The position numbers were made by a program, and so were the translations under genes. The notes under the pieces are model-generated. The model was not told the origin of the DNA. It worked only from the letters and a program-made list of their open reading frames with translations, and made no database searches. Below are positions 1 to 7,134 of a stretch of 64,000 bases of DNA, one piece after another. The DNA is taken from the NCBI RefSeq assembly GCF_022758885.1, contig NZ_JALEBH010000001.1, positions 2,573,501-2,637,500 of the forward strand, written 5' to 3'. The DNA is from Sphingobium sp. BYY-5. Its GTDB lineage: Bacteria; Pseudomonadota; Alphaproteobacteria; Sphingomonadales; Sphingomonadaceae. Every line of letters begins with the position of its first letter. The first letter of the stretch is position 1.

Positions 1-242
1 ACGCCGCCAATAGCCTGGTCAGCGACCGTTTCCTGCTGACCACCGCCTTTAACCTGCTCTTCACCCGGCCGATCGGGCCAGGGCGGATTCGCGCCGAGGG
101 ACGCTGGATCAGCGGCAAGCGCCGCGTCTATGTGGCCGAAGCGAGCCTGATCGATTCGAGCGGCGAGGAAGTGGGTCGGGGCACCGGCACCTTCATGCGG
201 TCGCAATTCCCGCTATCATCGCTGCCGGGATATGGTGGCTGA
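1..242 (+). CDS. PaaI-type acyl-CoA thioesterase, C-terminal part (cut by window edge)
   Basis: The reading frame is open from base 3 to a TGA at 240-242, so this is the last ~79 residues of a gene that begins upstream. The segment reads like the second half of a hotdog-fold thioesterase: a strand with NLLFTRPIGPGRIRAEG, a basic turn, then VAEASLIDSSGEEVGRGTGTFM, the usual pair of central strands in the PaaI/YdiI group. Such enzymes hydrolyse acyl- or aroyl-CoA in the cytoplasm. The catalytic helix lies outside the window, so substrate cannot be guessed. Its end overlaps the next gene by 11 bases, suggesting co-transcription. Confidence 0.7.
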   Translation, partial: AANSLVSDRFLLTTAFNLLFTRPIGPGRIRAEGRWISGKRRVYVAEASLIDSSGEEVGRGTGTFMRSQFPLSSLPGYGG

Positions 243-582
243 AGGGCCGGACGCCCGCCTGACCAGCGCCATGTTGATCGGCGCGCTGCGACGCCGTGTC
301 GCGGCGGCGGGCGGCTTTGCCACGGTGCTGGCCAAGGGCGATGAGATCAGCGGTGTCATCCTGGTACAAACACTTGAAAAAGGTCAGGAAACGGGCCTGT
401 TTGAACGTGTGCCGAACCTTGCGGGCGGCTATGCGTTGATGCGTTGCGGCCCCTCCCCCGCAGAGGGAGCGGAGGCGTTTGCGCAATATATGGTACGCCG
501 GCGCAGGGCGGACCCCGATCTGTGGTTGATCGAACTTGATGTCCCGGAAGCGGAACGCTTCGCCGCTGAAACAATCTGCTGA
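232..582 (+). CDS. DUF1491 family protein
   Basis: A 116-residue soluble protein matching the alphaproteobacterial DUF1491 family. It begins with a helix (SAMLIGALRRRVAAAGGFATVL), followed by a KGDEISGVILVQ strand and a C-terminal part rich in acidic and Arg residues (RRRRADPDLWLIELDVPEAERF). Function is unknown. The ATG lies inside the end of the thioesterase gene (11-base overlap), so the two are probably translated from one message. No signal peptide or membrane segment is visible. Length is typical for the family. Confidence 0.8.
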   Translation: MVAEGPDARLTSAMLIGALRRRVAAAGGFATVLAKGDEISGVILVQTLEKGQETGLFERVPNLAGGYALMRCGPSPAEGAEAFAQYMVRRRRADPDLWLIELDVPEAERFAAETIC

Positions 583-759
583 TCGTTGACACATCGTCAT
601 GAGCCGTGCAGAGGCGCGCGACGCCAACGCGCAGGTTGCCGAATTCGCCCATTGGGGGGCGGGCGCGGTAAACACGCAGACGGGGGGCGGCCGGTCGTCG
701 CGAAGAATATGCGTTAAATGACGACGCCCAGGCCAAGAACCGCATGTTTTTGAGCTAAG

Positions 760-1413
760 ATGAGTTTTCGTTTGAAAGCTGCGATCCTCGCAGCCTTTGT
801 TTTGTCCACCGCCGCTGCGGTGACTGCTTCCGATATGTCGATCGCCGGTGAATCCATCACCTCGATTGCTTCCCTGCCCCAGACGGCCCAGGTCGGCGCA
901 CAGCCCGCCGTCGTCTTTGCCGCGCCGCGCGAAGTCGCGCAGCCGCTGGCTTCGGCTCCGAAGGCCGATAACAGCTTTTCCACCGATTCCGATTATCAGG
1001 CGAACAGCCTCGCTGCTCTGGTCGACGCCCAAGGCGAACCCGAAAAGCTGGATGGCGACATGAAGTGCCTGGCCGGAGCGGTCTATTTCGAATCCAAGGG
1101 CGAAAGCCTGGAAGGCCAGTTGGCCGTCGCGCGTGTCGTCATCAACCGCGTCAAGTCGGGCCGCTTCGCCAACAGCCTGTGCGGCGTCGTCTACCAGCCG
1201 AGCCAGTTCAGTTTCGTGCGCCGCCATTCGATGCCGCCGATCCCTGAGAACAGCGATAGCTGGCGGGAGGCGGTCGCTATCGCCCAGATCGCCATGGACG
1301 ATAGCTGGGACAGCCGGGCCGAAGGCGCGCTCTTCTTCCACGCCCGTCGCGTGTCGCCGGCCTGGGGCAAGACCAAGTTAGCGTCGATCGACAATCATAT
1401 CTTCTATCGCTGA
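760..1413 (+). CDS. Cell wall hydrolase, SleB-like (Hydrolase_2)
   Basis: A 217-residue exported protein. Residues 1-23 form a signal peptide (basic start, AAILAAFVLSTAAAVTA), residues 24-95 are a low-complexity Ala/Ser/Pro linker, and residues ~105-217 are the SleB/CwlJ-type domain with the conserved segment AVYFESKGESLEGQLAVARVVINRV, whose Glu is the presumed catalytic residue, and the later SQFSF and FFHARRVSP motifs. The family cleaves peptidoglycan glycan strands; in non-sporeforming Alphaproteobacteria the role is presumably wall remodelling (inference). The 177 bases before the ATG hold no gene. A strong terminator follows. Confidence 0.85.
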   Translation: MSFRLKAAILAAFVLSTAAAVTASDMSIAGESITSIASLPQTAQVGAQPAVVFAAPREVAQPLASAPKADNSFSTDSDYQANSLAALVDAQGEPEKLDGDMKCLAGAVYFESKGESLEGQLAVARVVINRVKSGRFANSLCGVVYQPSQFSFVRRHSMPPIPENSDSWREAVAIAQIAMDDSWDSRAEGALFFHARRVSPAWGKTKLASIDNHIFYR

Positions 1414-1455
1414 GATAGAAGCCGCGCCGAAACGGCGTGGGAACGAAAAATATGG

Positions 1456-1485
1456 GGCCGGTTCGGAAATCCGAATCGGCCTTTT
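1456..1485 (+). terminator. Rho-independent terminator after the SleB-like gene
   Basis: GGCCGGTTCGGA and TCCGAATCGGCC can pair over 12 positions (one G-U), closing on a tiny AA loop or on AAAT with one pair fewer. TTTT follows at 1482-1485 and a second T run to 1490. It lies 43 bases past the stop codon. The next promoter starts immediately after it. Confidence 0.85.
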
Positions 1486-1490
1486 CATTT

Positions 1491-1505
1491 GTTCCTATAA
1501 TGTTC
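1491..1505 (+). promoter_or_regulatory. LexA (SOS) box of mmcB
   Basis: GTTC-CTATAAT-GTTC is an exact match to the alphaproteobacterial LexA site GTTC-N7-GTTC. The spacer contains a perfect TATAAT (1496-1501), so bound LexA would cover the -10 element. It ends 13 bases before the mmcB ATG, giving a very short leader. Caulobacter mmcB belongs to the LexA regulon, which agrees. Confidence 0.85.
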
Positions 1506-1518
1506 TAGGATCACGGGC

Positions 1519-2013
1519 ATGAGTACCGCCCCCGACGACGTCTGTTCCCCCCTGACTGATGGCACCGCGCTCGCGGTGGCGCGGGGAACGCTGCGCCTCT
1601 TTTTCCGCCATGACATGAGCGGCATGTTGGAAGTGCCGCTGCCCAATGGCCGGCGCGCCGATATCATGGCGATCGACAGTGCCGGACGGCTTACCATCGT
1701 CGAGATCAAGTGTAGCCGCGCGGATTTGTTGGGCGACATGAAATGGCCCGACTATTTCGACTATTGCGACCGCTTCTTCTGGGCGGTGCCGTCGGGGTTC
1801 GATCTCAGCCCGTTCGAGAGCGAGGCATTGTGGCCGACGCGCACGGGGTTGATCGTTGCCGACCAATATGACGCCGAACTGGTCCGCCCCGCGCCGGTCG
1901 AGCCGCTGGCGGCCGCACGTCGCAAGGCGGAGACGCTGCGCTTTGCCCGCCGCGCCGCCCGGCGGCTGACCGCGCTGGCGGACCCAGATCATGCGGCGGA
2001 ATTGGGGTGGTAG
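1519..2013 (+). CDS. mmcB: MmcB family DNA repair protein
   Basis: A 164-residue protein of the MmcB family (formerly DUF1052). The core ADIMAIDSAGRLTIVEIKCSRADL gives Asp, then Glu-x-Lys about 13 residues later, the pattern of a PD-(D/E)xK nuclease-like fold. The following KWPDYFDYCDRFFWAVP block is typical of the family. In Caulobacter the gene was identified as a damage-inducible factor protecting against mitomycin C; biochemical activity is not established here. The exact LexA box just upstream supports SOS control. It is a single-gene unit between a terminator and a separate downstream gene. Confidence 0.88.
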   Translation: MSTAPDDVCSPLTDGTALAVARGTLRLFFRHDMSGMLEVPLPNGRRADIMAIDSAGRLTIVEIKCSRADLLGDMKWPDYFDYCDRFFWAVPSGFDLSPFESEALWPTRTGLIVADQYDAELVRPAPVEPLAAARRKAETLRFARRAARRLTALADPDHAAELGW

Positions 2014-2056
2014 GAACGAAGCCTGTGCGGATCGATCCTGTCACATGGCCCAAAGC

Positions 2057-2079
2057 CTGTTTCTTCAGGAACGAAACAG
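2057..2079. promoter_or_regulatory. Inverted repeat upstream of a membrane protein gene
   Basis: CTGTTTC and GAAACAG form perfect 7-base arms around a 9-base spacer, 44 bases before the ATG at 2123. No T run follows, so it looks more like an operator than a terminator. No regulator gene lies next to it and no protein can be assigned. Confidence 0.35.
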
Positions 2080-2122
2080 TGCGACAATGGAGAGCGGCAG
2101 TCGACGGGTAGGGGGAACGGCG

Positions 2123-2689
2123 ATGGATTTCATGCAAATGCGGACGGATTTCATCGTGCGCCGCAAGGGATCTCTGGCCCTGCCGATGACGGGCATCATC
2201 GTCTATTCGATCGCCGCGCTGCTCAGCCTGGTCATTCCCCGCGAAGGCCATAACCTCACATTGGCACTGTGTTTCTGGGCGATCTTGCCAGTTGGCCTTG
2301 CGATCGGTCGGATAAGGGGGGAGGAGATGGGGTCCCCGCCGGAAAACCCGCTTTTCAAGCTATCGGCCATGGCAAGGATCATGGCGCTGTCGACCTGGGC
2401 TATTCACATCCCCGTGTGGATCTATGCACCTGCGCTGTTTCCGATCAGCGTCGGCATCGGATTTGCCCTGCACTGGGTCATCTTTTCCTGGACGTTGGGC
2501 CATCCCGTTGGCCTGATCCATTTGGCCATGCGGATTATATTCGTGCTTGGGGCCTGGCATATTTTCGCCAACAAGATGGGCGGAGTCAGCGCCGGAATCG
2601 CCCTGGCCTATGGCATTTCGCTCGTGCAACTCTATTGTATCGATTGGCGTAGCCGACTGGGTCTGGAGGTCGACCCGCGTCAGCGGTAA
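2123..2689 (+). CDS. Multi-pass membrane protein of unknown function
   Basis: A 188-residue hydrophobic protein. The ATG at 2123 is preferred over in-frame upstream starts because a GGGGGAA ribosome site lies 5-8 bases before it and the protein then opens with MDFMQMRTDFIVRRKG. About five or six membrane helices are visible (near residues 20-42, 48-62, 82-104, 108-126, 132-150 and 155-172). The opening FIVRRKGSLALPMTGIIVY recalls DUF7010-type membrane proteins, but I am not certain. No catalytic motif is seen. An inverted repeat precedes it. Confidence 0.6.
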   Translation: MDFMQMRTDFIVRRKGSLALPMTGIIVYSIAALLSLVIPREGHNLTLALCFWAILPVGLAIGRIRGEEMGSPPENPLFKLSAMARIMALSTWAIHIPVWIYAPALFPISVGIGFALHWVIFSWTLGHPVGLIHLAMRIIFVLGAWHIFANKMGGVSAGIALAYGISLVQLYCIDWRSRLGLEVDPRQR

Positions 2690-2700
2690 TATTCGAAAGC

Positions 2701-3312
2701 CTAGAACACCGGTCCCTGTACCGGCCCTGCCGGCTTGGCCGCGGTCTTGGCGGCATCCAGCGCTTCGGTGAGGCCGGGCGTGCGGTTGTCACGTTGCGCA
2801 TAGTCGCGCGCGGACATGCCGGCGATGGTGTCGCGCTTGTCGGGATTGGCGCCCTGCGCCACGAGCAGGCGGACGATGCTGACATCTCGCAACTGCACCG
2901 CGCGGATCAACGGGGTTTCGCCGCTGCCATTGGCCTTGTCGACCTGGGCATTATAGCTGAGCAGGCTGCGCACCCCTTCCTCGAACCGGCCCTGCACCGC
3001 ATCCATCAACGGCGTGTTGCCGTCATTGTCGGCGAGGTTGGGATTGGCACCCTTGGCGAGCAGGAAGGTGAGCCAGGTCGCGTCGCGCCGGGCGACGATG
3101 ATGTGCAGCGCATTTTCGCCGGTGGAGACATCACGGCTGTTGACGACCGTTGAGCCGGGCTTCTGGAGAAGGTCGGTGACTTTCTCCCCGTCCTTGTCCT
3201 TCACCGCTTTCAGAAAGTTGTAATTGTCCGAAAATTGCGCCTGGGCCGGTCCGGGAACCAGCAGCGCCAGCGCCATCGAACCCAGGAAAGCGGAAAGGAA
3301 CTTGGTCTTCAT
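2701..3312 (-). CDS. Secreted ankyrin-repeat protein
   Basis: A 203-residue protein starting at MKTKFLSAFLG, with a signal peptide cut near ALLVPGPAQAQ. About four ankyrin repeats follow; clear copies read GENALHIIVARRDATWLTFLLAKGA, DGNTPLMDAVQGR and GETPLIRAVQLRDVSIVRLLVAQGA, ending in a less regular unit with SARDYAQ. Ankyrin repeats bind other proteins; with a signal peptide this one acts in the periplasm or outside. Partner unknown. It is divergent from the SCO gene, with 57 bases between the two chosen starts, and convergent with the membrane protein gene. Confidence 0.82.
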   Translation of the reverse strand: MKTKFLSAFLGSMALALLVPGPAQAQFSDNYNFLKAVKDKDGEKVTDLLQKPGSTVVNSRDVSTGENALHIIVARRDATWLTFLLAKGANPNLADNDGNTPLMDAVQGRFEEGVRSLLSYNAQVDKANGSGETPLIRAVQLRDVSIVRLLVAQGANPDKRDTIAGMSARDYAQRDNRTPGLTEALDAAKTAAKPAGPVQGPVF

Positions 3313-3369
3313 CTTGGCGCCCCGTTGGATTTGCAAAACGTTTCCTAGCAGGGCATGGCTGGCGATGCC

Positions 3370-4020
3370 ATGAACAAAGCCGTTTCCACCTTCGCCCTAC
3401 CCGTGCTCGCTCTGCTTGCTGCCTGCAATATGGGTGCTGGCGGCAATGCATCAAGCGGGGAAAGCGAACAGGGCGAACTGGCCGGCGCACGGATCGGCGC
3501 GCCCTTCACCCTGACCAACCAGGATGGCAAGCCGACGCATTGGGACGATTTCAGGGGGCAGTATCGCCTCGTCTATTTCGGCTACACCTATTGCCCCGAC
3601 GTTTGCCCGGTCGACCTGCAACGGATCATGCAGGCCTTTGCCCGTTTCGAGAAGGAAAAGCCCGCTTTGGCCGCCAAGGTGCAGCCGATGCTCATCAGCG
3701 TCGATCCCGAGCGCGACACGCCGGCGGTGCTTAAAAATTATGTTGCAGCCTTCCACCCGCGGCTCATCGGCCTGACCGGCACGAAGGAGCAGATCGCCAG
3801 GGTCGCCAAGGATTTCGTGGTGATCTACAATCCGGAAAAAGGGCCGGAAAAGACTGGTGGCGCGAGCGACTATCTGGTCAGCCACAGCCGCACGCCCTAT
3901 CTATTCGATCCGGACGGCAAGCCGATGGCGCTGGTGCCGGTGGACGATCCGGGTACGCCGGATGTGGACGAAGGCGCGCCCGACAAGGTGCTCGCCTTCC
4001 TTGAAAAATGGATCCAGTGA
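3370..4020 (+). CDS. SCO family copper chaperone-like lipoprotein
   Basis: A thioredoxin-fold SCO/SenC protein of 216 residues. The start at 3370 gives a clean lipoprotein signal (MNKAVST, then LPVLALLAAC); an ATG at 3355 is also in frame. It carries the copper-binding CPDVCP motif after VYFGYTY and the distal His in YLVSHSRTPY. Sco proteins deliver copper to or reduce the CuA site of cytochrome c oxidase in the periplasm; no oxidase genes are in view, so a more general thiol or copper role is possible. The end overlaps the YcgN gene by 13 bases, so they are likely co-transcribed. Confidence 0.85.
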   Translation: MNKAVSTFALPVLALLAACNMGAGGNASSGESEQGELAGARIGAPFTLTNQDGKPTHWDDFRGQYRLVYFGYTYCPDVCPVDLQRIMQAFARFEKEKPALAAKVQPMLISVDPERDTPAVLKNYVAAFHPRLIGLTGTKEQIARVAKDFVVIYNPEKGPEKTGGASDYLVSHSRTPYLFDPDGKPMALVPVDDPGTPDVDEGAPDKVLAFLEKWIQ

Positions 4021-4445
4021 CGAACTTCTGGGAAAAGCCCCTCGACAAGCTCGACCGCGCCGAATGGGAAGCGCTGTGCGACGGCTGCGGCAAATGCTGC
4101 CTGCACAAGGCCGAGGATGAGGATACGGGGCGCATCTATCCGACCAATGTCGCTTGCCGCCTGCTCGACCGGCAGAGTGGGCAATGCAGCAACTATAAGG
4201 ATCGGCGCAGGTTCGTGCCCGATTGCGTGCGTCTGACCCCGACCAAGGTGAAGCAGATAAGCTGGCTGCCCCGCACCTGCGCCTATCGCCTGCGGGGCGA
4301 AGGGCTGCCGCTGCCGCAATGGCATTATCTGGTCTGCGGCGACCGGGAAGCGGTGCATCGCGCCGGGGAGTCGGTGCGCGGCTGGACGGTGGCGGAGGCG
4401 GACGCCGGCGACTGGGAGAATCATCTTGTCGACCGAGAACTCTGA
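4008..4445 (+). CDS. YcgN family cysteine-cluster protein (UPF0260)
   Basis: A 145-residue cytoplasmic protein with the family signature: LCDGCGKCCLHK near the N-terminus, then a Cys in NVACRLLD, QCSNYKDR, DCVRL, TCAYRL and LVCGD. The spaced cysteines suggest a metal or Fe-S site. Function is unknown in the family. It overlaps the SCO gene upstream and the metallopeptidase gene downstream (20 bases), so all three probably form one transcription unit. Confidence 0.85.
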   Translation: MDPVTNFWEKPLDKLDRAEWEALCDGCGKCCLHKAEDEDTGRIYPTNVACRLLDRQSGQCSNYKDRRRFVPDCVRLTPTKVKQISWLPRTCAYRLRGEGLPLPQWHYLVCGDREAVHRAGESVRGWTVAEADAGDWENHLVDREL

Positions 4446-5136
4446 CGCCGCGATCCTGATAGACGGCGTGGCGATGCCGGTCCGGGTGCGTCGTTCGGCG
4501 CGGGCGCGGGCCTATCGGCTGACGATCGACAGCGCGCGGGGGGAACTGCGGCTATCGCTGCCGGCGCGGGCGAACCTCAAAAAGGCGCTCGGCTGGGCGC
4601 AGGATCATGAGGGGTGGGTCCGCACGCAGATGGCGAAGCAGCCCGGTCTTACCCGGCTGGAGCATGGCGCAGTCTTTCCACTGGAAGGGCGCGAGGTCGA
4701 AATCCACTGGATGGAGGGCGCGACCCGCACCATCCGGCTCGACGGCGACCGGCTGCTGCTGGGCGGTGCTGCGGAATCGATAGGCGCACGGGTGCAGCGC
4801 TGGCTCATTGCCCGCGCCAGGGCGGTGCTGGAAACCGAAAGCCAGGAACTGGCGCGCGACCATGGGCTGATCGTTGCCTCGGTCGGCGTGGGTGATCCGC
4901 GCAGCCGTTGGGGTAGTTGCGCTTCATCGGGCGCGATCCGTTATAGCTGGCGGCTGATCCTCTGCCCGCCCGAAGTGCGCCGCGCGACCGTGGCGCATGA
5001 ACTGGCGCATCTGCTGCATATGGACCATAGCCCGGCCTTTCATGCCGCCCATGCGCGGATTTACGGCGCCGATCCCCGGCCGGCGCGGGCGTGGCTGCGC
5101 GCGCATGGAGCAGGGCTGCATCGCTTCACGAGTTAG
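4426..5136 (+). CDS. YgjP-like zinc metallopeptidase (DUF45, M48-like)
   Basis: A 236-residue protein that starts at a TTG with a GGGAG ribosome site 7-8 bases before it. The zincin motif HELAHLLHMDH is at the C-terminal third, preceded by the family landmark DPRSRWGSCASSGAIRYSWRLI. The N-terminal half is a beta-rich domain. YgjP/DUF45 proteins are putative zinc-dependent proteases, in several bacteria associated with restriction or stress; no restriction genes are nearby. It overlaps ycgN-like by 20 bases. Confidence 0.83.
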   Translation: MSTENSDAAILIDGVAMPVRVRRSARARAYRLTIDSARGELRLSLPARANLKKALGWAQDHEGWVRTQMAKQPGLTRLEHGAVFPLEGREVEIHWMEGATRTIRLDGDRLLLGGAAESIGARVQRWLIARARAVLETESQELARDHGLIVASVGVGDPRSRWGSCASSGAIRYSWRLILCPPEVRRATVAHELAHLLHMDHSPAFHAAHARIYGADPRPARAWLRAHGAGLHRFTS

Positions 5137-5141
5137 GACGC

Positions 5142-5402
5142 ATGGCCCGCAAGAAGCGCTATCTGACGGCCACCATGGCGGATGGCTATGTCAAGACGAT
5201 CGGGCCGACGGCGGACCCTTTCACCCATTATTGGCGGATTGTCGCCGAACTGGATAATGGCAGGACAGAGGTCTTCTGGGGACATACGCGCTCGCTCGTC
5301 GAAGCGAAGAAGTTACGCGGTGCTGCGGAAGACGGCGCGCGGATGCGTGGCTGGAAAAGCTATGCGTTCGAGATCGCGGAACTGGTCGAGACGCCTGTCT
5401 AG
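5142..5402 (+). CDS. Small conserved hypothetical protein
   Basis: An 86-residue basic protein beginning MARKKRYLTATMADGYVKTIG, five bases after the peptidase stop, with AGGA upstream. It contains an aromatic, mixed alpha/beta stretch (FTHYWRIVAELDNGRTEVFWGHTRS) followed by an Ala/Lys-rich helix. No signal peptide or known motif. The close spacing suggests it belongs to the SCO-ycgN-ygjP operon. It meets the trhO gene tail to tail with a 4-base overlap. Confidence 0.6.
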   Translation: MARKKRYLTATMADGYVKTIGPTADPFTHYWRIVAELDNGRTEVFWGHTRSLVEAKKLRGAAEDGARMRGWKSYAFEIAELVETPV

Positions 5403-6223
5403 TTTCGGTGCGGCCAGGCGCCCGACGCATCGCCCGGACAATCATGATCCGCACTGCCGGGGTGCGGCAGGCCGCAGGCGCGGCACGTGATGTAGTCGCC
5501 GGGCTTGAGGCCATGGCCCACCGTCACCCGTTCGTCGAAGACATAGCAATCACCCTGCCAGCGGCTGTCCGCTTCCGGCATTTCCTCCAGATAGCGCAGG
5601 ATGCCGCCCTTGAGGTGATAGACTTCGTCAAAGCCGCGCGTCTTCACCAGCGCGGTCGATTTTTCGCAGCGTATGCCGCCGGTGCAGAACATGGCGATCT
5701 TGGGCGAACGGCCCTGGTTGCGCAGCCCCTGGGCGAAATCGTCGAACCAGGCGGGAAATTCGCGGAAGGAGCGGGTCGCTGGATCAATCGCGCCTTCGAA
5801 GGTGCCGCAGGCGACTTCATAGGCATTGCGCGTGTCGATCAGGATCGTGTCGGGATCGGCGATCAGCGCGTTCCATTCGGCCGGGTCGAGATGCGTCCCC
5901 GCCTGGTTCGCGGGATCGAGGTCACCCGCGCCCAGCGTGACGATCTCCGTCTTCACCTTGACCTTCATCCGGGCGAAGGGCGCCTCATCCGCTTCCGAAT
6001 ATTTGACGTCGAGATCGGCGCAGCCCGGCAGGGCGCGGATATGCGCGACCAGCGTGGCGATGGCGTCGGCCATTCCGGCGACGGTGCCGTTGATCCCCTC
6101 GCCCGCCAGGATGAGCGTGCCGTGCGTGCCCAGTTCCGCGCAGAGCGTGCGCAGCGGTTCGGCAAGCGCGGCGGGATCGGCAAAGCGGGTGAAGCGATAG
6201 AGGGCGGCGACGATATGCGACAT
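5399..6223 (-). CDS. trhO: tRNA uridine(34) hydroxylase TrhO (rhodanese family)
   Basis: A 274-residue protein starting MSHIVAALYRF. The N-terminal domain is the UPF0176 part with GEGINGTVAG; residues ~120-215 are a rhodanese domain with the active Cys in FCTGGIRCEK; the C-terminal zinc-ribbon-like tail has CRACGLPHPG and DHDCPG. TrhO (YceA) makes 5-hydroxyuridine at position 34 of tRNAs using oxygen. Longer upstream in-frame starts would add an unrelated Arg/Pro-rich stretch that overlaps pdeM on the other strand, so they were dropped. Confidence 0.9.
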   Translation of the reverse strand: MSHIVAALYRFTRFADPAALAEPLRTLCAELGTHGTLILAGEGINGTVAGMADAIATLVAHIRALPGCADLDVKYSEADEAPFARMKVKVKTEIVTLGAGDLDPANQAGTHLDPAEWNALIADPDTILIDTRNAYEVACGTFEGAIDPATRSFREFPAWFDDFAQGLRNQGRSPKIAMFCTGGIRCEKSTALVKTRGFDEVYHLKGGILRYLEEMPEADSRWQGDCYVFDERVTVGHGLKPGDYITCRACGLPHPGSADHDCPGDASGAWPHRN

Positions 6224-6288
6224 GCGCGTCCTATAGGCGCTTGGGCTTTTTCTTGAAAGCCGGGCCGGACAGGCGCATAGGCTGGGGC

Positions 6289-6948
6289 ATGGTTCCCCTT
6301 TCGTTCGCTGGTCATAAGTTTCTGGCGCTGCCCGAAGCGGCGCTCTTCTGGCCGGATCAGGGCGTCTTGCTGGTGGCCGATCTGCATTTCGAGAAGGCGA
6401 GCTGGTATGCCCGCTTCGGTCAGTTTCTGCCCCCCCATGACAGTCAGGCCACGCTGGACATGGTCGAGGCATTGGTTGAACGCACCGGTGCGCGGGCGGT
6501 CTGGTCGCTGGGCGACAGCTTCCATGACAGCGACGGTGCTGCCCGGCTCGATTCCCGTGCGCATGATCGGCTAATTTCCCTTACGGAAAGGCTGGACTGG
6601 ATCTGGATTACAGGCAATCATGACGGTGGTGTCACGACCATGCCGGGGGGACGGCGCGCGGCGGAGATGGAGGTCGAGGGGATATGGTTGCGGCATGAGG
6701 CGGACCCTGACGATCCCCGGCCCGAAATTTCCGGCCATTTCCACCCGAAGCTGCGCCTGTCCTTGCGCGGATGGCATGTGTCGCGACGCTGCTTCGTGGG
6801 ATCGGCGACCAAGCTGATTCTGCCTGCGCTGGGTGCGCTGACGGGGGGACTGGATGCGGGTCATGGGGAAATTCTTCGCGCGGTGGGGCCGGATGCCGCC
6901 GCTCTGGTGCCAATCGCGGATCGGCTGCTGCGCTTTCCCTTATCGTAA
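6289..6948 (+). CDS. pdeM: Ligase-associated DNA damage response endonuclease PdeM
   Basis: A 219-residue calcineurin-like metallophosphoesterase. The metal-binding blocks are in order: DLHFEKASW, SLGDSFHD, TGNHDG and SGHFHPK. The pattern fits PdeM, usually found with an Lhr-type helicase and an ATP-dependent ligase. Neither partner is adjacent here, so the association cannot be seen in this window. The start at 6289 (MVPLSFAGHKF) matches the family; 16 upstream in-frame residues lack family features. It is divergent from trhO, 65 bases apart. Confidence 0.82.
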   Translation: MVPLSFAGHKFLALPEAALFWPDQGVLLVADLHFEKASWYARFGQFLPPHDSQATLDMVEALVERTGARAVWSLGDSFHDSDGAARLDSRAHDRLISLTERLDWIWITGNHDGGVTTMPGGRRAAEMEVEGIWLRHEADPDDPRPEISGHFHPKLRLSLRGWHVSRRCFVGSATKLILPALGALTGGLDAGHGEILRAVGPDAAALVPIADRLLRFPLS

Positions 6949-7051
6949 AGCGACGCTACGGAAATCAGACGTTAATGCGTTGCCGATAGGCAACACCGCA
7001 TGATTTTATGGTTGCTCTATGTTGCTAAATGCACGGAAAAGCTGGGGACTC

Positions 7052-7080
7052 TTGCCTTGCCCCCGCTGTGGCATCATAAT
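7052..7080 (+). promoter_or_regulatory. Sigma-70-type promoter of the first TBDR gene
   Basis: TTGCCT (7052-7057), a 17-base spacer and CATAAT (7075-7080) lie 54 bases before the ATG at 7135. A palindrome GTTGCC-GATA-GGCAAC (6983-6998) sits further upstream and could be the pdeM terminator stem or an operator. Confidence 0.6.
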
Positions 7081-7134
7081 CATTCTAATCCCGACGCGGC
7101 GAAAAGCCGGGCGGGCCAGGAGAGGATCGACATC

